This document shows positions 24,136 through 31,723 of a DNA stretch of 44,989 nucleotides, piece by piece. Positions within the stretch are counted from its first letter, which is position 1. Each line of letters starts with the position of its first letter. The notes below the pieces were generated by a model that was given only the letters and a program-made list of their open reading frames with translations, was not told the DNA's origin and did not search any database. Origin of the DNA: Streptomyces sp. TRM49041 (GTDB lineage: Bacteria; Actinomycetota; Actinomycetes; Streptomycetales; Streptomycetaceae). The stretch is taken from assembly GCF_008271805.1 (NCBI RefSeq), contig NZ_VSRY01000041.1, positions 1 through 44,989 on the forward strand, read 5' to 3'. Position numbers and translations under genes: made by a program.

Positions 24136-25398
24136 TCACGCCGTCGCCGTCGGTACGGGTGGCGACGCGGCGGGCAGGACACGGCGCCGGTGCAGCCGGC
24201 CGACCGCGGCCGCGGACACCAGGCCGAAGGCCAGGCAGCAGGCCCAGGGGAGCCACCGCGCGCCCATGCGCTCACCCGCGTCCATGGCCCAGCCGACGAC
24301 GGTGTTGCCCACGGCGGCGGCGATGCCGGAGACCACGTAGAACAGCCCGAAGTAGGTGCCGGTGAGTTCGGGTCGCCCGAAGCCGGGGATCAGTTCCATC
24401 ACGAACGGCTGGGCGATCATCACGCCGAGGTGGAGCAGCAGGGCGCCGGCCAGAACGGGCAGCGCGCGCAGCGCCGCGTCCGCGAGGCCGTCGGGAGCCG
24501 TCCCGTGCCCCGCCACCGCCAGCGGCGGGACGAAGGACAGCCCCATCAGCGCGAGTCCGGCGCTGATCCAGCGCGCCCTGCTGCCCCGCTTCTTCAGCGC
24601 GCGGGTGATGCGCAGCTGCAGCCAGAGGTTGGTGAGGGTACCGGCGAGGAAGACGAGCCCGGCCGCGCCGTCCCAGCCGGTGGCGCGCCGCGCGCCGTCG
24701 GGGATCAGCAGGTACAGCTGGTTCTCCATGGTGAACAGGCCCACCATGGCCAGGGCGAAGGCCAGGAACCGTCGGTTCCCGGCGGCCTCCCGCCAGTCCG
24801 CGAGGACGCTGTTCCCGGTCGGTGGCACCGTGCGGGCGGGCAGCGCCAACGCCTGGGCGATGGTGAGTACGGCGAAGATGCCGGCCGCGGTGAGCGCGGA
24901 GGCACGGAAGTCGACCAGCAGCAGGGCGCTGCCGAGGAGCGGCCCGATCAGCGCGCCCGTGGTGGCGAACACGTTGAACAGCGCGAACGCCTCCGCCTTG
25001 CGCTCCCCCGCCTCCAGGGCGAGATAGGCCCGCACGGCGGGGTTGAAGAGCGCCCCGGCCAGCCCGCTGAGCACGGAGGCACCGAGGAGTACGGGCAGGC
25101 CGTCGCCCAGGGCGAACAGCCCGAAGCCGACGGTACGCAGCGCGCATCCGGCGATGATGACGCCCCGTGCGCCGAGGCGGTCCGACGCCGAGCCGCCGAT
25201 GAGGAACAGACCCTGCTGGCTCAGGTTGCGCACGCCGAGCACGATGCCGACGACCGCCGCCGACATCCCCAGGTCCTCGCTCATGTGCAGGGCGAGATAG
25301 GGGACGAGCAGGTAGAAGCCGGTGTTGACACCGAGTTGGTTGACCAGGAGGAGCCGGATGGCGAGCGGGAAGCCGCGGATCTCGCGCCATGTCCTCAC
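24136..25398 (-). CDS. MFS transporter, probable exporter of the operon product
   Basis: 420 aa. GTG 25398 follows GGAGG and overlaps the epimerase stop by 4 nt. About 12 membrane helices are seen, for example IRLLLVNQLGVNTGFYLLV, VVGIVLGVRNLSQQGLFLIG, SALTAAGIFAVLTIAQALAL, FLAFALAMVGLFTM and LTGTYFGLFYVVSGIAAAVG. The family A-loop motif GGSASDRLGARGVI lies between helices 2 and 3. The drug-exporter-like arrangement and its place among biosynthetic genes suggest export of the small molecule, as CntE does for staphylopine; this is by analogy only. No binding-site residues can be called. Confidence 0.9.
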   Translation of the reverse strand: MRTWREIRGFPLAIRLLLVNQLGVNTGFYLLVPYLALHMSEDLGMSAAVVGIVLGVRNLSQQGLFLIGGSASDRLGARGVIIAGCALRTVGFGLFALGDGLPVLLGASVLSGLAGALFNPAVRAYLALEAGERKAEAFALFNVFATTGALIGPLLGSALLLVDFRASALTAAGIFAVLTIAQALALPARTVPPTGNSVLADWREAAGNRRFLAFALAMVGLFTMENQLYLLIPDGARRATGWDGAAGLVFLAGTLTNLWLQLRITRALKKRGSRARWISAGLALMGLSFVPPLAVAGHGTAPDGLADAALRALPVLAGALLLHLGVMIAQPFVMELIPGFGRPELTGTYFGLFYVVSGIAAAVGNTVVGWAMDAGERMGARWLPWACCLAFGLVSAAAVGRLHRRRVLPAASPPVPTATA

Positions 25399-26441
25399 GT
25401 CCGGGCCTCCTCGGAGCGGCGCACTCCGAGGCCGGGGTTCGGGCTCGTCCGTACGGTGCCGTCGGTGCCGCCGATGCCGGTCCACGGATCGTGCGCGAGA
25501 AGCAGGTGCCCGTCGAGGTCGAGCCACCGGGCCCGGTCGGCGAGATGGACGGCGGGGGCGATGCCGAGCGTGCTGGCGGTCAGGCAGCCGAGCATCAGCT
25601 CGGTGCCGGTGCCCTCGATCAGCTCGGCGATCCGCAGCGCCGCCGCGACACCGCCGCACTTGGCGAGCTTGACGTTGATGCCCTGCACGCGGCCGGCGAG
25701 TCGGCGGGCGTCCTCGTGCCCGACCGCGTCCTCGTCGGCGATGATCGGCAGCGGTGAGCGTTCAGCGAGCTTCGCCAGCGTCTCGGGGTCGCCCGGGGCG
25801 AGCGGCTGCTCGACGGCCTCGACGCCCAGCCCGGCGAAGAGCGGGAGCAGCTTCTCGGCCGTCTCCTTGTCCCAGGCACCGTTGGGGTCCAGCAGCAGCC
25901 GCGTGTGCGGAGCGGCGGCGCGGACGGCCCGTACGCGTGCGATGTCCTCGGACGGGTCGGGGCTCCCGGCCTTGACCTTGAGGACCGTGAAGCCGTCGCG
26001 CACCAGGCGTGCCGCCTGGGCCTCGGCCCTTCCCGGCGGGGTGATGCCGATGGTGCGGGCGGTCGCCCCGCGCGGAGGTGCTTGGGTACCGAGGAGTCGG
26101 TGGGCCGGGATGCCCGCGCGCTTGCCCACGAGGTCGAGCAGCGCGGACTCGACAGCCGCGGTGACGGCTGGCGGGGTGTCCCGTCGGCCCTCGTGCCGCA
26201 GAGCCTCCAGGGCGGTCTCGGGTGTGCCGAAGCCGGCCAGCCACCGGGACTCGGTCCGCATCAGTCGTACCAGGGTGTCCGCGTCGAGGCCGTAGTAGAC
26301 GCTGGTGACGGCCTCGCCGTGGCCCCGCTGCCCTTCGTGCTCGACGGTGAGCCACACCGCCTCCCGGGCCGCCATCGTGGAGCGGGAGATACGGAGCGGT
26401 TCGGTGAGCCGAAGGCGTACGGTTCGCCGGCTGGTCTTCAC
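25395..26441 (-). CDS. Enolase-superfamily dipeptide/amino-acid epimerase
   Basis: 348 aa from GTG 26441 (GGAGG upstream; overlaps the PLP-enzyme stop by 4 nt). The muconate lactonising/Ala-Glu epimerase subgroup pattern is complete: catalytic KxK in VLKVKAG (K155/K157), metal ligands D185 (LLLDPNGAWD), E211 (AVEQPL) and D236 (IIADED), and the opposite-face Lys in INVKLAKCGG (K258). DPNGAW replaces the common DANGAW. Two lysines on opposite sides of the active site indicate 1,1-proton transfer, that is epimerisation at an alpha-carbon. In this operon it could invert a residue of an ATP-grasp-made dipeptide or an amino-acid building block, the job done by histidine racemase CntK in staphylopine synthesis. 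Confidence 0.9.
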   Translation of the reverse strand: MKTSRRTVRLRLTEPLRISRSTMAAREAVWLTVEHEGQRGHGEAVTSVYYGLDADTLVRLMRTESRWLAGFGTPETALEALRHEGRRDTPPAVTAAVESALLDLVGKRAGIPAHRLLGTQAPPRGATARTIGITPPGRAEAQAARLVRDGFTVLKVKAGSPDPSEDIARVRAVRAAAPHTRLLLDPNGAWDKETAEKLLPLFAGLGVEAVEQPLAPGDPETLAKLAERSPLPIIADEDAVGHEDARRLAGRVQGINVKLAKCGGVAAALRIAELIEGTGTELMLGCLTASTLGIAPAVHLADRARWLDLDGHLLLAHDPWTGIGGTDGTVRTSPNPGLGVRRSEEART

Positions 26442-27520
26442 GCGGTTTCCTCCGCCGTCGTGTCGAGGGGGTCGGTGACGGCACGGCACCTGGCCCATCC
26501 GGTGGCCTCCACGGCCCCGGGGTGCGGGATCTCGACCGGGCGGGTGGCCACGGCGGCCTGGGCTAGCCCGTGGGCGGTCATGAAGTCGTCGTCGTACACG
26601 CTGCCGAGGTAGCGGTGCGGTCCGTCGGGGAAGACGGTGGCGACCACGGCGCCCGGGTGGACCCGGGCGGCCCAGGCGGCGACGAGGGCGACGGCTCCGG
26701 TGCTCCAGCCGCCGCTGACGAAATTGCCGAAAGCCAGTCGGCGGCAGGCGTCGGCGGCCTCGGCCGGGCCGACCCAGTGGACTTCGTCGAAGGCGTCGTA
26801 GGCGACGTTGCGCGGGTGGATGCTGCTGCCGAGGCCGCGCATGAGCCGGGGCCGGGCGGGCTGGCCGAAGATCGTGGACCCGGTGGCGTCCACACCGATC
26901 AGCCGGAGTCCCGGCCGGCTGCGCCGCAGCGGGCCGACGATGCCCGCGCTGTGGCCGCCGGTTCCCACGCTGCACACCAGCACGTCGAGGTGGTCGAGCT
27001 GGGCGGTCAGCTCGGCGGCGAGCGACGCGTAACCCGCCGTGTTGTCGGGGTTGTTGTACTGGTCGGGCCAGTACGCGTCGGGCAGCGTCGCCAGCAGCCC
27101 GCGGAGCCTCGCGAGGCGGGCGGCCTGCCAGCCGCCGTCGGCCGCCGGGCGGTCGACCAGCTCCAGCCGGGCGCCGTACGCGCGCAGCAGCTGCCGCATC
27201 GACGGCTCCAGCTCGATGTCGCCGACCAGCACGATCGGATGTCCCAGCGCCTGCCCTGCGAAGGCCAGGCCGATGCCGAGGGTCCCGGAGGTGGACTCCA
27301 CCACGGGGGCGCCGGGCCGCAGCTCACCGCGCTCCCTGGCCCCGCGCAGCATGGAGACTGCGGCCCGCGCCTTCATCCCGCCGACGCCGAGCCCTTCCAG
27401 CTTCGCCCAGAATCCCGGCTGAGGGCAGGGCAGGTCGACGGTGACGCGGGCGAGGGGGGTGCGGCCGAGCAGGCCGAGCAGATCCTGGTTGCCCGTCGCG
27501 GTCAGGAGGGCGGTGGTCAC
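26438..27520 (-). CDS. Cysteine-synthase-family PLP enzyme
   Basis: 360 aa from GTG 27520, overlapping the DUF364 gene stop by 4 nt. Fold type II features: the N-terminal GLLGRTPLARV, a PLP Lys in GVGGMKARAAV (K50), the substrate loop ESTSGTLGIGLA (75-86; T-S-G-N in true cysteine synthases), and the phosphate-binding Gly loop VGTGGHSAG (185-193). Changes around the lysine and in the Ser/Asn loop mean it is not housekeeping CysK/CysM. It resembles specialised beta-replacement enzymes such as SbnA, which makes precursors of 2,3-diaminopropionate. A beta-substituted alanine or diamino acid for a metal chelator is a sensible product here, but this is inference. Confidence 0.88.
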   Translation of the reverse strand: MTTALLTATGNQDLLGLLGRTPLARVTVDLPCPQPGFWAKLEGLGVGGMKARAAVSMLRGARERGELRPGAPVVESTSGTLGIGLAFAGQALGHPIVLVGDIELEPSMRQLLRAYGARLELVDRPAADGGWQAARLARLRGLLATLPDAYWPDQYNNPDNTAGYASLAAELTAQLDHLDVLVCSVGTGGHSAGIVGPLRRSRPGLRLIGVDATGSTIFGQPARPRLMRGLGSSIHPRNVAYDAFDEVHWVGPAEAADACRRLAFGNFVSGGWSTGAVALVAAWAARVHPGAVVATVFPDGPHRYLGSVYDDDFMTAHGLAQAAVATRPVEIPHPGAVEATGWARCRAVTDPLDTTAEETA

Positions 27521-28350
27521 CGGACACCCCCGTAGCGGTGAACGGTTCCGGGCCCGCCGTCCAGCCAGAAGAAGGGGTACGGCTCCGCGCACACGGCGCT
27601 CACTCCGGCGCCGATGAGCCGCGGCAGCACCGCGCTGCCGGTCTGGGCGAACATCACCAGCGGCTTGCCGTACCGCAGCGCGTGCTCCCGCAGGGGCTCG
27701 AAGGTGCCGTTGCCCAGGGTCATGCCCGAGGCCAGGACGGCGTCGCAACGCTCCAGCTCCGCGCGGGCGTCGGTGCGCACCGGCTCTCCCCACTCGGTGG
27801 TGCCGCCCTTGAGGTCGCAGGGGACGTAGGTCAGTCCGCGTGCCCGCAGCGCCTCCAGCAGCGAGTTGACCACGCCCACGACCAGAACGGCGCTTCCGGG
27901 CGCGGCGTCGACCAGCTCCACGACGGCCCGTGCCCTCGCCCGGGACTTCTCCAGCGAAGTGCCCGCGGGCAGGGGGCACGCCCGCGCGCCGCCGGCGGTC
28001 CCGTGCGGCAGGACGTGCATCAGGTACGCGTCGAGCGCGGCCACCCGTACCGGCGGCAGCTCGTGGCCGAGGAGCCGGGCGATGTCCGCTCCGACGCAGT
28101 CCTCGACGGCGCCGTCCGGCAGCCCGCCCGGCTCCACGGCGCAGGAGCCCACCGCTTCGCCGAGGCGCAGGCTCAGCACTTCGTTGCGGTAGCCGCCGCG
28201 CCGGCCGTCGTGGCGTACCGCCTGCCGGGTGGTGAACGCCACCGCGATCCGCTGCCCGCGCGGGTCGGGGCCGATGTCCCCCGCGAGGACGCGCTCGACG
28301 AGTTCGTCGTACGAGGACGCCGTGGGCTGGGGGCCGGTGAGGGTGGTCAT
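27517..28350 (-). CDS. DUF364/Rossmann-like protein (putative heavy-metal chelation family)
   Basis: 277 aa, ATG 28350 overlapping the ATP-grasp stop by 4 nt. The N-terminal half resembles the DUF4213-type domain (IAVAFTTRQAVRHDGRRGGYRNEVLSLRLGEAVGS, LDAYLMHVLPHG). The C-terminal half is the DUF364 Rossmann-like domain: AVLVVGVVNSLLEALRARG, CDAVLASGMTLGNGTFEPL and FAQTGSAVLPRLIGAGVSAV. Both families carry the Pfam description of putative heavy-metal chelation. No catalytic mechanism is established. Its place between an ATP-grasp ligase and a PLP enzyme suggests a step in, or chaperone role for, assembly of the chelator. Confidence 0.82.
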   Translation of the reverse strand: MTTLTGPQPTASSYDELVERVLAGDIGPDPRGQRIAVAFTTRQAVRHDGRRGGYRNEVLSLRLGEAVGSCAVEPGGLPDGAVEDCVGADIARLLGHELPPVRVAALDAYLMHVLPHGTAGGARACPLPAGTSLEKSRARARAVVELVDAAPGSAVLVVGVVNSLLEALRARGLTYVPCDLKGGTTEWGEPVRTDARAELERCDAVLASGMTLGNGTFEPLREHALRYGKPLVMFAQTGSAVLPRLIGAGVSAVCAEPYPFFWLDGGPGTVHRYGGVR

Positions 28351-29603
28351 CGGCTCACCACCCGGGGACGGAGCTCCGCGAGCAGCGCCGCGACGCGGTC
28401 GCGGGCGCCCAGTCCCTCCGCGTCGCCGGCCATGACGTGGCCGAGGTATTCGTTGTTGCTGCCCGCCGCCTTGACCTCCTTGCCGGGTTCGGCGAGCCGG
28501 AGTTCCAGCAGGCCGCTCGCCGCGGCCACCGCTTCGGCGCCGTCGACGGCCTCCAGCGCTCCGTCGTCGTACGGCACCAGGAAGCCGATGGCGGCGCTCT
28601 TCAAGCCGGTGGGCCGACGGCGCAGGTCCGGTTCGCGGCCCAGGGCGACGTCCACGCAGGCGGCGGCGAGGTCGATGCCGGTCACATGGCGTATGAGTTC
28701 GGTGATGCGGTTCCCTGCGGGCCGGGGGTTGACCTCGACCACGCGCGGTCCGTCGGCCGTCAGCTTGATCTCGGTGTGCGTCACGACGCCGTCGAGGCCC
28801 AGGGCCTTGAGCGCTCGCAGCGCGGTCTCCTCGGCCGCCTCGGTGTCGGCCGGCGACAGGGCGGCGGGGAACATGTGGCCGGTCTCGATGAAGGCGGGCG
28901 CCCCGCCGACACTCTTGTCCGTCACACCGACCACGTGGGCCGTACCGCCGTACGACACGGCCTCCACGCTGACCTCGGGCCCTTCGAGGAGTTCTTCGAG
29001 CAGGACGACGGGGGCGCGGCGCTGCCCGCGCGCGTTGACGGGGAAGGCCGCCAGGGCGCGGTGGGCGTGTGCGAGGGCGGCTTCGTCGTCGACCCGGCGT
29101 ACGAACATCCCGGCGCACAGGTCCACCGGCTTGAGCACCAGGGGGTAGCCGATCTCGCGGGCCGCTTCGGCGGCTGCGGACCAGTCCGCGCACACCGCGA
29201 AGCGCGGCCCGGGCAGGCCGGCGTCGGCCAGGGCCCGGCGGGTCGCGTCCTTGCGGCACGCCGACTCCACCGCTTCCGGCGTGGGACCGGGCAGACCCAG
29301 GCGCGCTGCCGTGCGGGCGGCCGTCGGGAGGTAGTAGTCGCAGGAGGTGATCACCCCGTCGAAGCCCAGGGTCCGATGGGCCGCCTCGACGAAGGGCAGC
29401 AGGGTCTCCGTGTCGTTGGTGTCGGCTGTCAGCACATGGCGGGCGGCCAGCAGCGGATGGGCGGTGCCCTCGGGTGCGGAGCGCAGATAGTGGTGCAGAT
29501 CGCGGGTGAGGAAGGTGAACTCGTGGCCTCCCTCGCGGATCGCCCGTGGCAGCAGTCTGCTCATCGATCCGACCCAGCTCTCGACCATCAGCAGATGAGC
29601 CAC
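28347..29603 (-). CDS. ATP-grasp carboxylate-amine ligase, first gene of the candidate metallophore operon
   Basis: 418 aa. GTG 29603 is preferred over upstream starts because AGGAG lies 5-6 nt before it; the protein then begins VAHLLMVESWVGSM. The ATP-grasp fold is evident: an N-terminal Rossmann-like part (FDGVITSCDYYLPTAARTAA), the lid and lysine strand YPLVLKPVDLCAGMFVRRV, the glutamate-rich strand VLLEELLEGPEVSVEAVSY, and the metal site HTEIKLTADGPRVVEVNPRPAG followed by NRITELI. The family (BL00235/carbamoyl-phosphate-like) joins a carboxylate to an amine with ATP. It would make an amide or dipeptide-like scaffold. It is the first gene after the promoter at 29687-29715, leaving a leader of about 75 nt. 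Confidence 0.9.
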   Translation of the reverse strand: MAHLLMVESWVGSMSRLLPRAIREGGHEFTFLTRDLHHYLRSAPEGTAHPLLAARHVLTADTNDTETLLPFVEAAHRTLGFDGVITSCDYYLPTAARTAARLGLPGPTPEAVESACRKDATRRALADAGLPGPRFAVCADWSAAAEAAREIGYPLVLKPVDLCAGMFVRRVDDEAALAHAHRALAAFPVNARGQRRAPVVLLEELLEGPEVSVEAVSYGGTAHVVGVTDKSVGGAPAFIETGHMFPAALSPADTEAAEETALRALKALGLDGVVTHTEIKLTADGPRVVEVNPRPAGNRITELIRHVTGIDLAAACVDVALGREPDLRRRPTGLKSAAIGFLVPYDDGALEAVDGAEAVAAASGLLELRLAEPGKEVKAAGSNNEYLGHVMAGDAEGLGARDRVAALLAELRPRVVSR

Positions 29604-29686
29604 GACTTCTCCTCTTCCCAGCACGGTTGAGAACTGCTGTCACGTCCGGCTGCCGTTTCGGGGGCATGCCTGTCGGACCGAAGAGG

Positions 29687-29715
29687 ATAGTAACGATAAT
29701 CGTTTTCATTGTCAT
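29687..29715 (-). promoter_or_regulatory. Promoter with a Zur-box-like palindrome in its spacer
   Basis: Reading on the minus strand: -35 ATGACA (29715-29710), a 17-nt spacer, then -10 TACTAT (29692-29687). The spacer and hexamers hold the perfect 13-nt palindrome AACGATTATCGTT (29692-29704) and the 15-mer TGAAAACGATTATCG (29694-29708). As I recall it, the streptomycete Zur consensus is close to TGAAAATGATTTTCA, giving 12 of 15 matches. It does not resemble the DmdR/IdeR iron box (TTAGGTTAGGCT type). A repressor here would block the promoter directly. The stretch is strikingly AT-rich for this genome. Confidence 0.75.
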
Positions 29716-29746
29716 CTGATAAGTCATCGCTTCTGTGCCCGCAACA

Positions 29747-29784
29747 CGAACCGCACGGCGCCGGTGTCGGCGCCGTGCGGTTCG
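29747..29784 (-). terminator. Terminator after the large membrane protein gene
   Basis: A perfect 17-bp stem, CGAACCGCACGGCGCCG (29747-29763) and CGGCGCCGTGCGGTTCG (29768-29784), with loop GTGT, lies 44 nt beyond the stop at 29828. It isolates the metallophore promoter from upstream transcription. Confidence 0.85.
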
Positions 29785-29827
29785 GGAACCCGTGCCGGAG
29801 CGCCCGCGGGGATGCCCGGCGCTGTCG

Positions 29828-31627
29828 TCAGAGGGTGCTGCGGAAGACGTAGAGGCAGCTGGTGTAGCGGTAGCCGGACCGGATCTTCACACCGTCGCTG
29901 TATGTGCGGACGAAGCCCGCCGTCGAGGCGGTCCGGGCGTGCTTGTAGAGGAAGTGGTACTCGCCCGGGGGCAGCCGGAGGGTGGTCTTCGGGTACGAGG
30001 TCGACGTGCTCTTGCAGCCGCCGGTGCGGCCCGCCGTCCTGCTCGGGTACGTCGAACAGCCCGCGCACCCCTTGACGTTGGCGGTGCCGGTGACCGGGCC
30101 CGTGTAGAGCAGGTCGACCGCGCCCGGGCCGTCGTTGGTGACCACCAGGGTGAGCCGGGTGCCGCGCGGCACGGTGACCGGCGGAAGGGCGCGGCCCGCG
30201 GCGGGGCGGCGGGCCGCGATCTCGGCGGCGATGGCGATGTTCCTGGCGCGGCCGGCGAGCGTGCTGGTCGGGTAGCGGTCGGCGTACCGGGTCATGGTGC
30301 GCTTCGCGGAGCTGAACTTCTTGTCCTTGAACTGGTCGACGCCGCACGCGTACATGCCGCGGCGCACGGACGCGTCCGCGTCACCGCGCAGGGCGCGGGC
30401 CGTCGCGCCGGGCAGGCGCCCGACGGTGGTGCGGATGCGGGACAGCTCGTCGGAGACCCGGCAGGGTGCCGTGCTGCCGGAGAGCGCGGCGGAGCGGGTC
30501 TTGATCCGGCCCCGTATCCCGGACTCCACCTGCCGGGCGTGCGGCGACTCCGGGAAGGTCGTCAGCAGGTCGCGGAGGTGCGTGCCCGCCTCCCTGGTGT
30601 CCGACGCCGTGCCGAGGCCCTCCATGCCGCACTCCCGCCACGCGTGCGCCAGCGGCTCGTCCGGCCAGGTCACGAGGTCGCCCAGCAGGGCGCGGTCGAC
30701 CGTGTCGGGCACGGTCCGCAGATGCTTCAGGGGCGCGACGGCGGCACAGTGCCTGCCCTCCCGGTACGGGGTGGCCACCGTCTCGTAGTACGCGTCGAGG
30801 CGCTCGGGGACGAGCTTGCCCGCGCGGGAGGCGGCGTGCTCGGTGCCGAGCTCCGCGTAGGCGCGCAGGGCACGCCGGTACTCGCCCTCGGCGTCGCCGA
30901 AGTCCCGCCGCCCGGCGGCCTCGTCGACCAGGGTGTCCGCCGCCGCCAGCCGCGCCAGCAGCTCCTGCTGCCTGGCCTCCTCCCGCGCCCCGCCGTGCGC
31001 CCAGGCGCCCGCCACCGGCACGGCGAGCAGCGCGAACGCCACCACCAGCGCCAGGCGCGGCCCCGGCAGCGGCGCGGCCAGGGGCGTACGCAGCCCCCGC
31101 CGCGCGCCGTCCACGGCGACCAGCAGCAGGAACACCCCGTACGCGACGAGCACCCCGGCCGGTACGCCGTCGGGCTCGGCCGGCAGCGCGACGAACAGCA
31201 GCCCCCCCGTCGCGGCCCAGCACACGGCGGCCGACCACCAGTGCCGCAGCGCTGCGTACCCGAGCCCGAGGCACGAGAGGTTGAGCAGCGCCACGGCCAG
31301 CGCCCGCGACCGGTCGGGCGGTCCGACGCTCGGCGCGTGACCGGGCATGGGCGGCGGCCCCCCGGGCGGCATCCCGGGCCAGGTCGGTACGCCCTGCGCA
31401 CCGGCGCCGCCGGGCCAGGCACCGGGTGCCTGCCCGCCGGGCGATCCCTGGGCACCAGGACCACCAGGCCCGCCGGGACCGCCGGGCCATCCCGTCGCCG
31501 CCGGTGGTTCCGGTGCCCATGAGCCGCCGGACACACCGGGCCCGCCCGGTCCGCCCGGCCCGCTCTCGTCGCCCCCCGGGCCTGCCGGCCGCCCGTCCTC
31601 CGGCGGTCTTCCCCATGCGTCGTTCAT
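29828..31627 (-). CDS. Uncharacterised membrane protein with Pro/Gly-rich N-terminus
   Basis: 599 aa, ATG 31627. Residues 1-105 are a Pro/Gly-rich disordered region (GPGGPGGPG repeats). Several hydrophobic segments follow (ALAVALLNLSCLGLGYAAL, AAVCWAATGGLLFVAL, GVLVAYGVFLLLVAVDGA, LALVVAFALLAVPVAGAWA), so the remaining ~370 residues form one soluble domain, probably extracytoplasmic. That domain starts with TPR/helical sequence (FGDAEGEYRRALRAYAELGTEHAASRA) and ends in a beta-rich, cysteine-containing part (GCAGC, GGCKS, TSCLYVF). A tool-type repeat match is possible but no catalytic motif is seen. I recognise the architecture only as a streptomycete conserved hypothetical. It is transcribed alone and ends at a strong terminator. 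Confidence 0.8.
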   Translation of the reverse strand: MNDAWGRPPEDGRPAGPGGDESGPGGPGGPGVSGGSWAPEPPAATGWPGGPGGPGGPGAQGSPGGQAPGAWPGGAGAQGVPTWPGMPPGGPPPMPGHAPSVGPPDRSRALAVALLNLSCLGLGYAALRHWWSAAVCWAATGGLLFVALPAEPDGVPAGVLVAYGVFLLLVAVDGARRGLRTPLAAPLPGPRLALVVAFALLAVPVAGAWAHGGAREEARQQELLARLAAADTLVDEAAGRRDFGDAEGEYRRALRAYAELGTEHAASRAGKLVPERLDAYYETVATPYREGRHCAAVAPLKHLRTVPDTVDRALLGDLVTWPDEPLAHAWRECGMEGLGTASDTREAGTHLRDLLTTFPESPHARQVESGIRGRIKTRSAALSGSTAPCRVSDELSRIRTTVGRLPGATARALRGDADASVRRGMYACGVDQFKDKKFSSAKRTMTRYADRYPTSTLAGRARNIAIAAEIAARRPAAGRALPPVTVPRGTRLTLVVTNDGPGAVDLLYTGPVTGTANVKGCAGCSTYPSRTAGRTGGCKSTSTSYPKTTLRLPPGEYHFLYKHARTASTAGFVRTYSDGVKIRSGYRYTSCLYVFRSTL

Positions 31628-31723
31628 AAGCCCCCCTTGTGCGGCGGCGCGCGGCCCGCGCCGTCCGGTTCCACCGTCGGGATCTCGGACGCGGGTGTCA
31701 ACGGGGCGTGCCCGGCGCGGTGT

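Noticed and set aside
29594..29624. Upstream start (29624) for the ATP-grasp gene
   Set aside because: GTG 29603 has an AGGAG ribosome site at the right distance, while the longer form begins MLGRGEVV with no such site and no family similarity.
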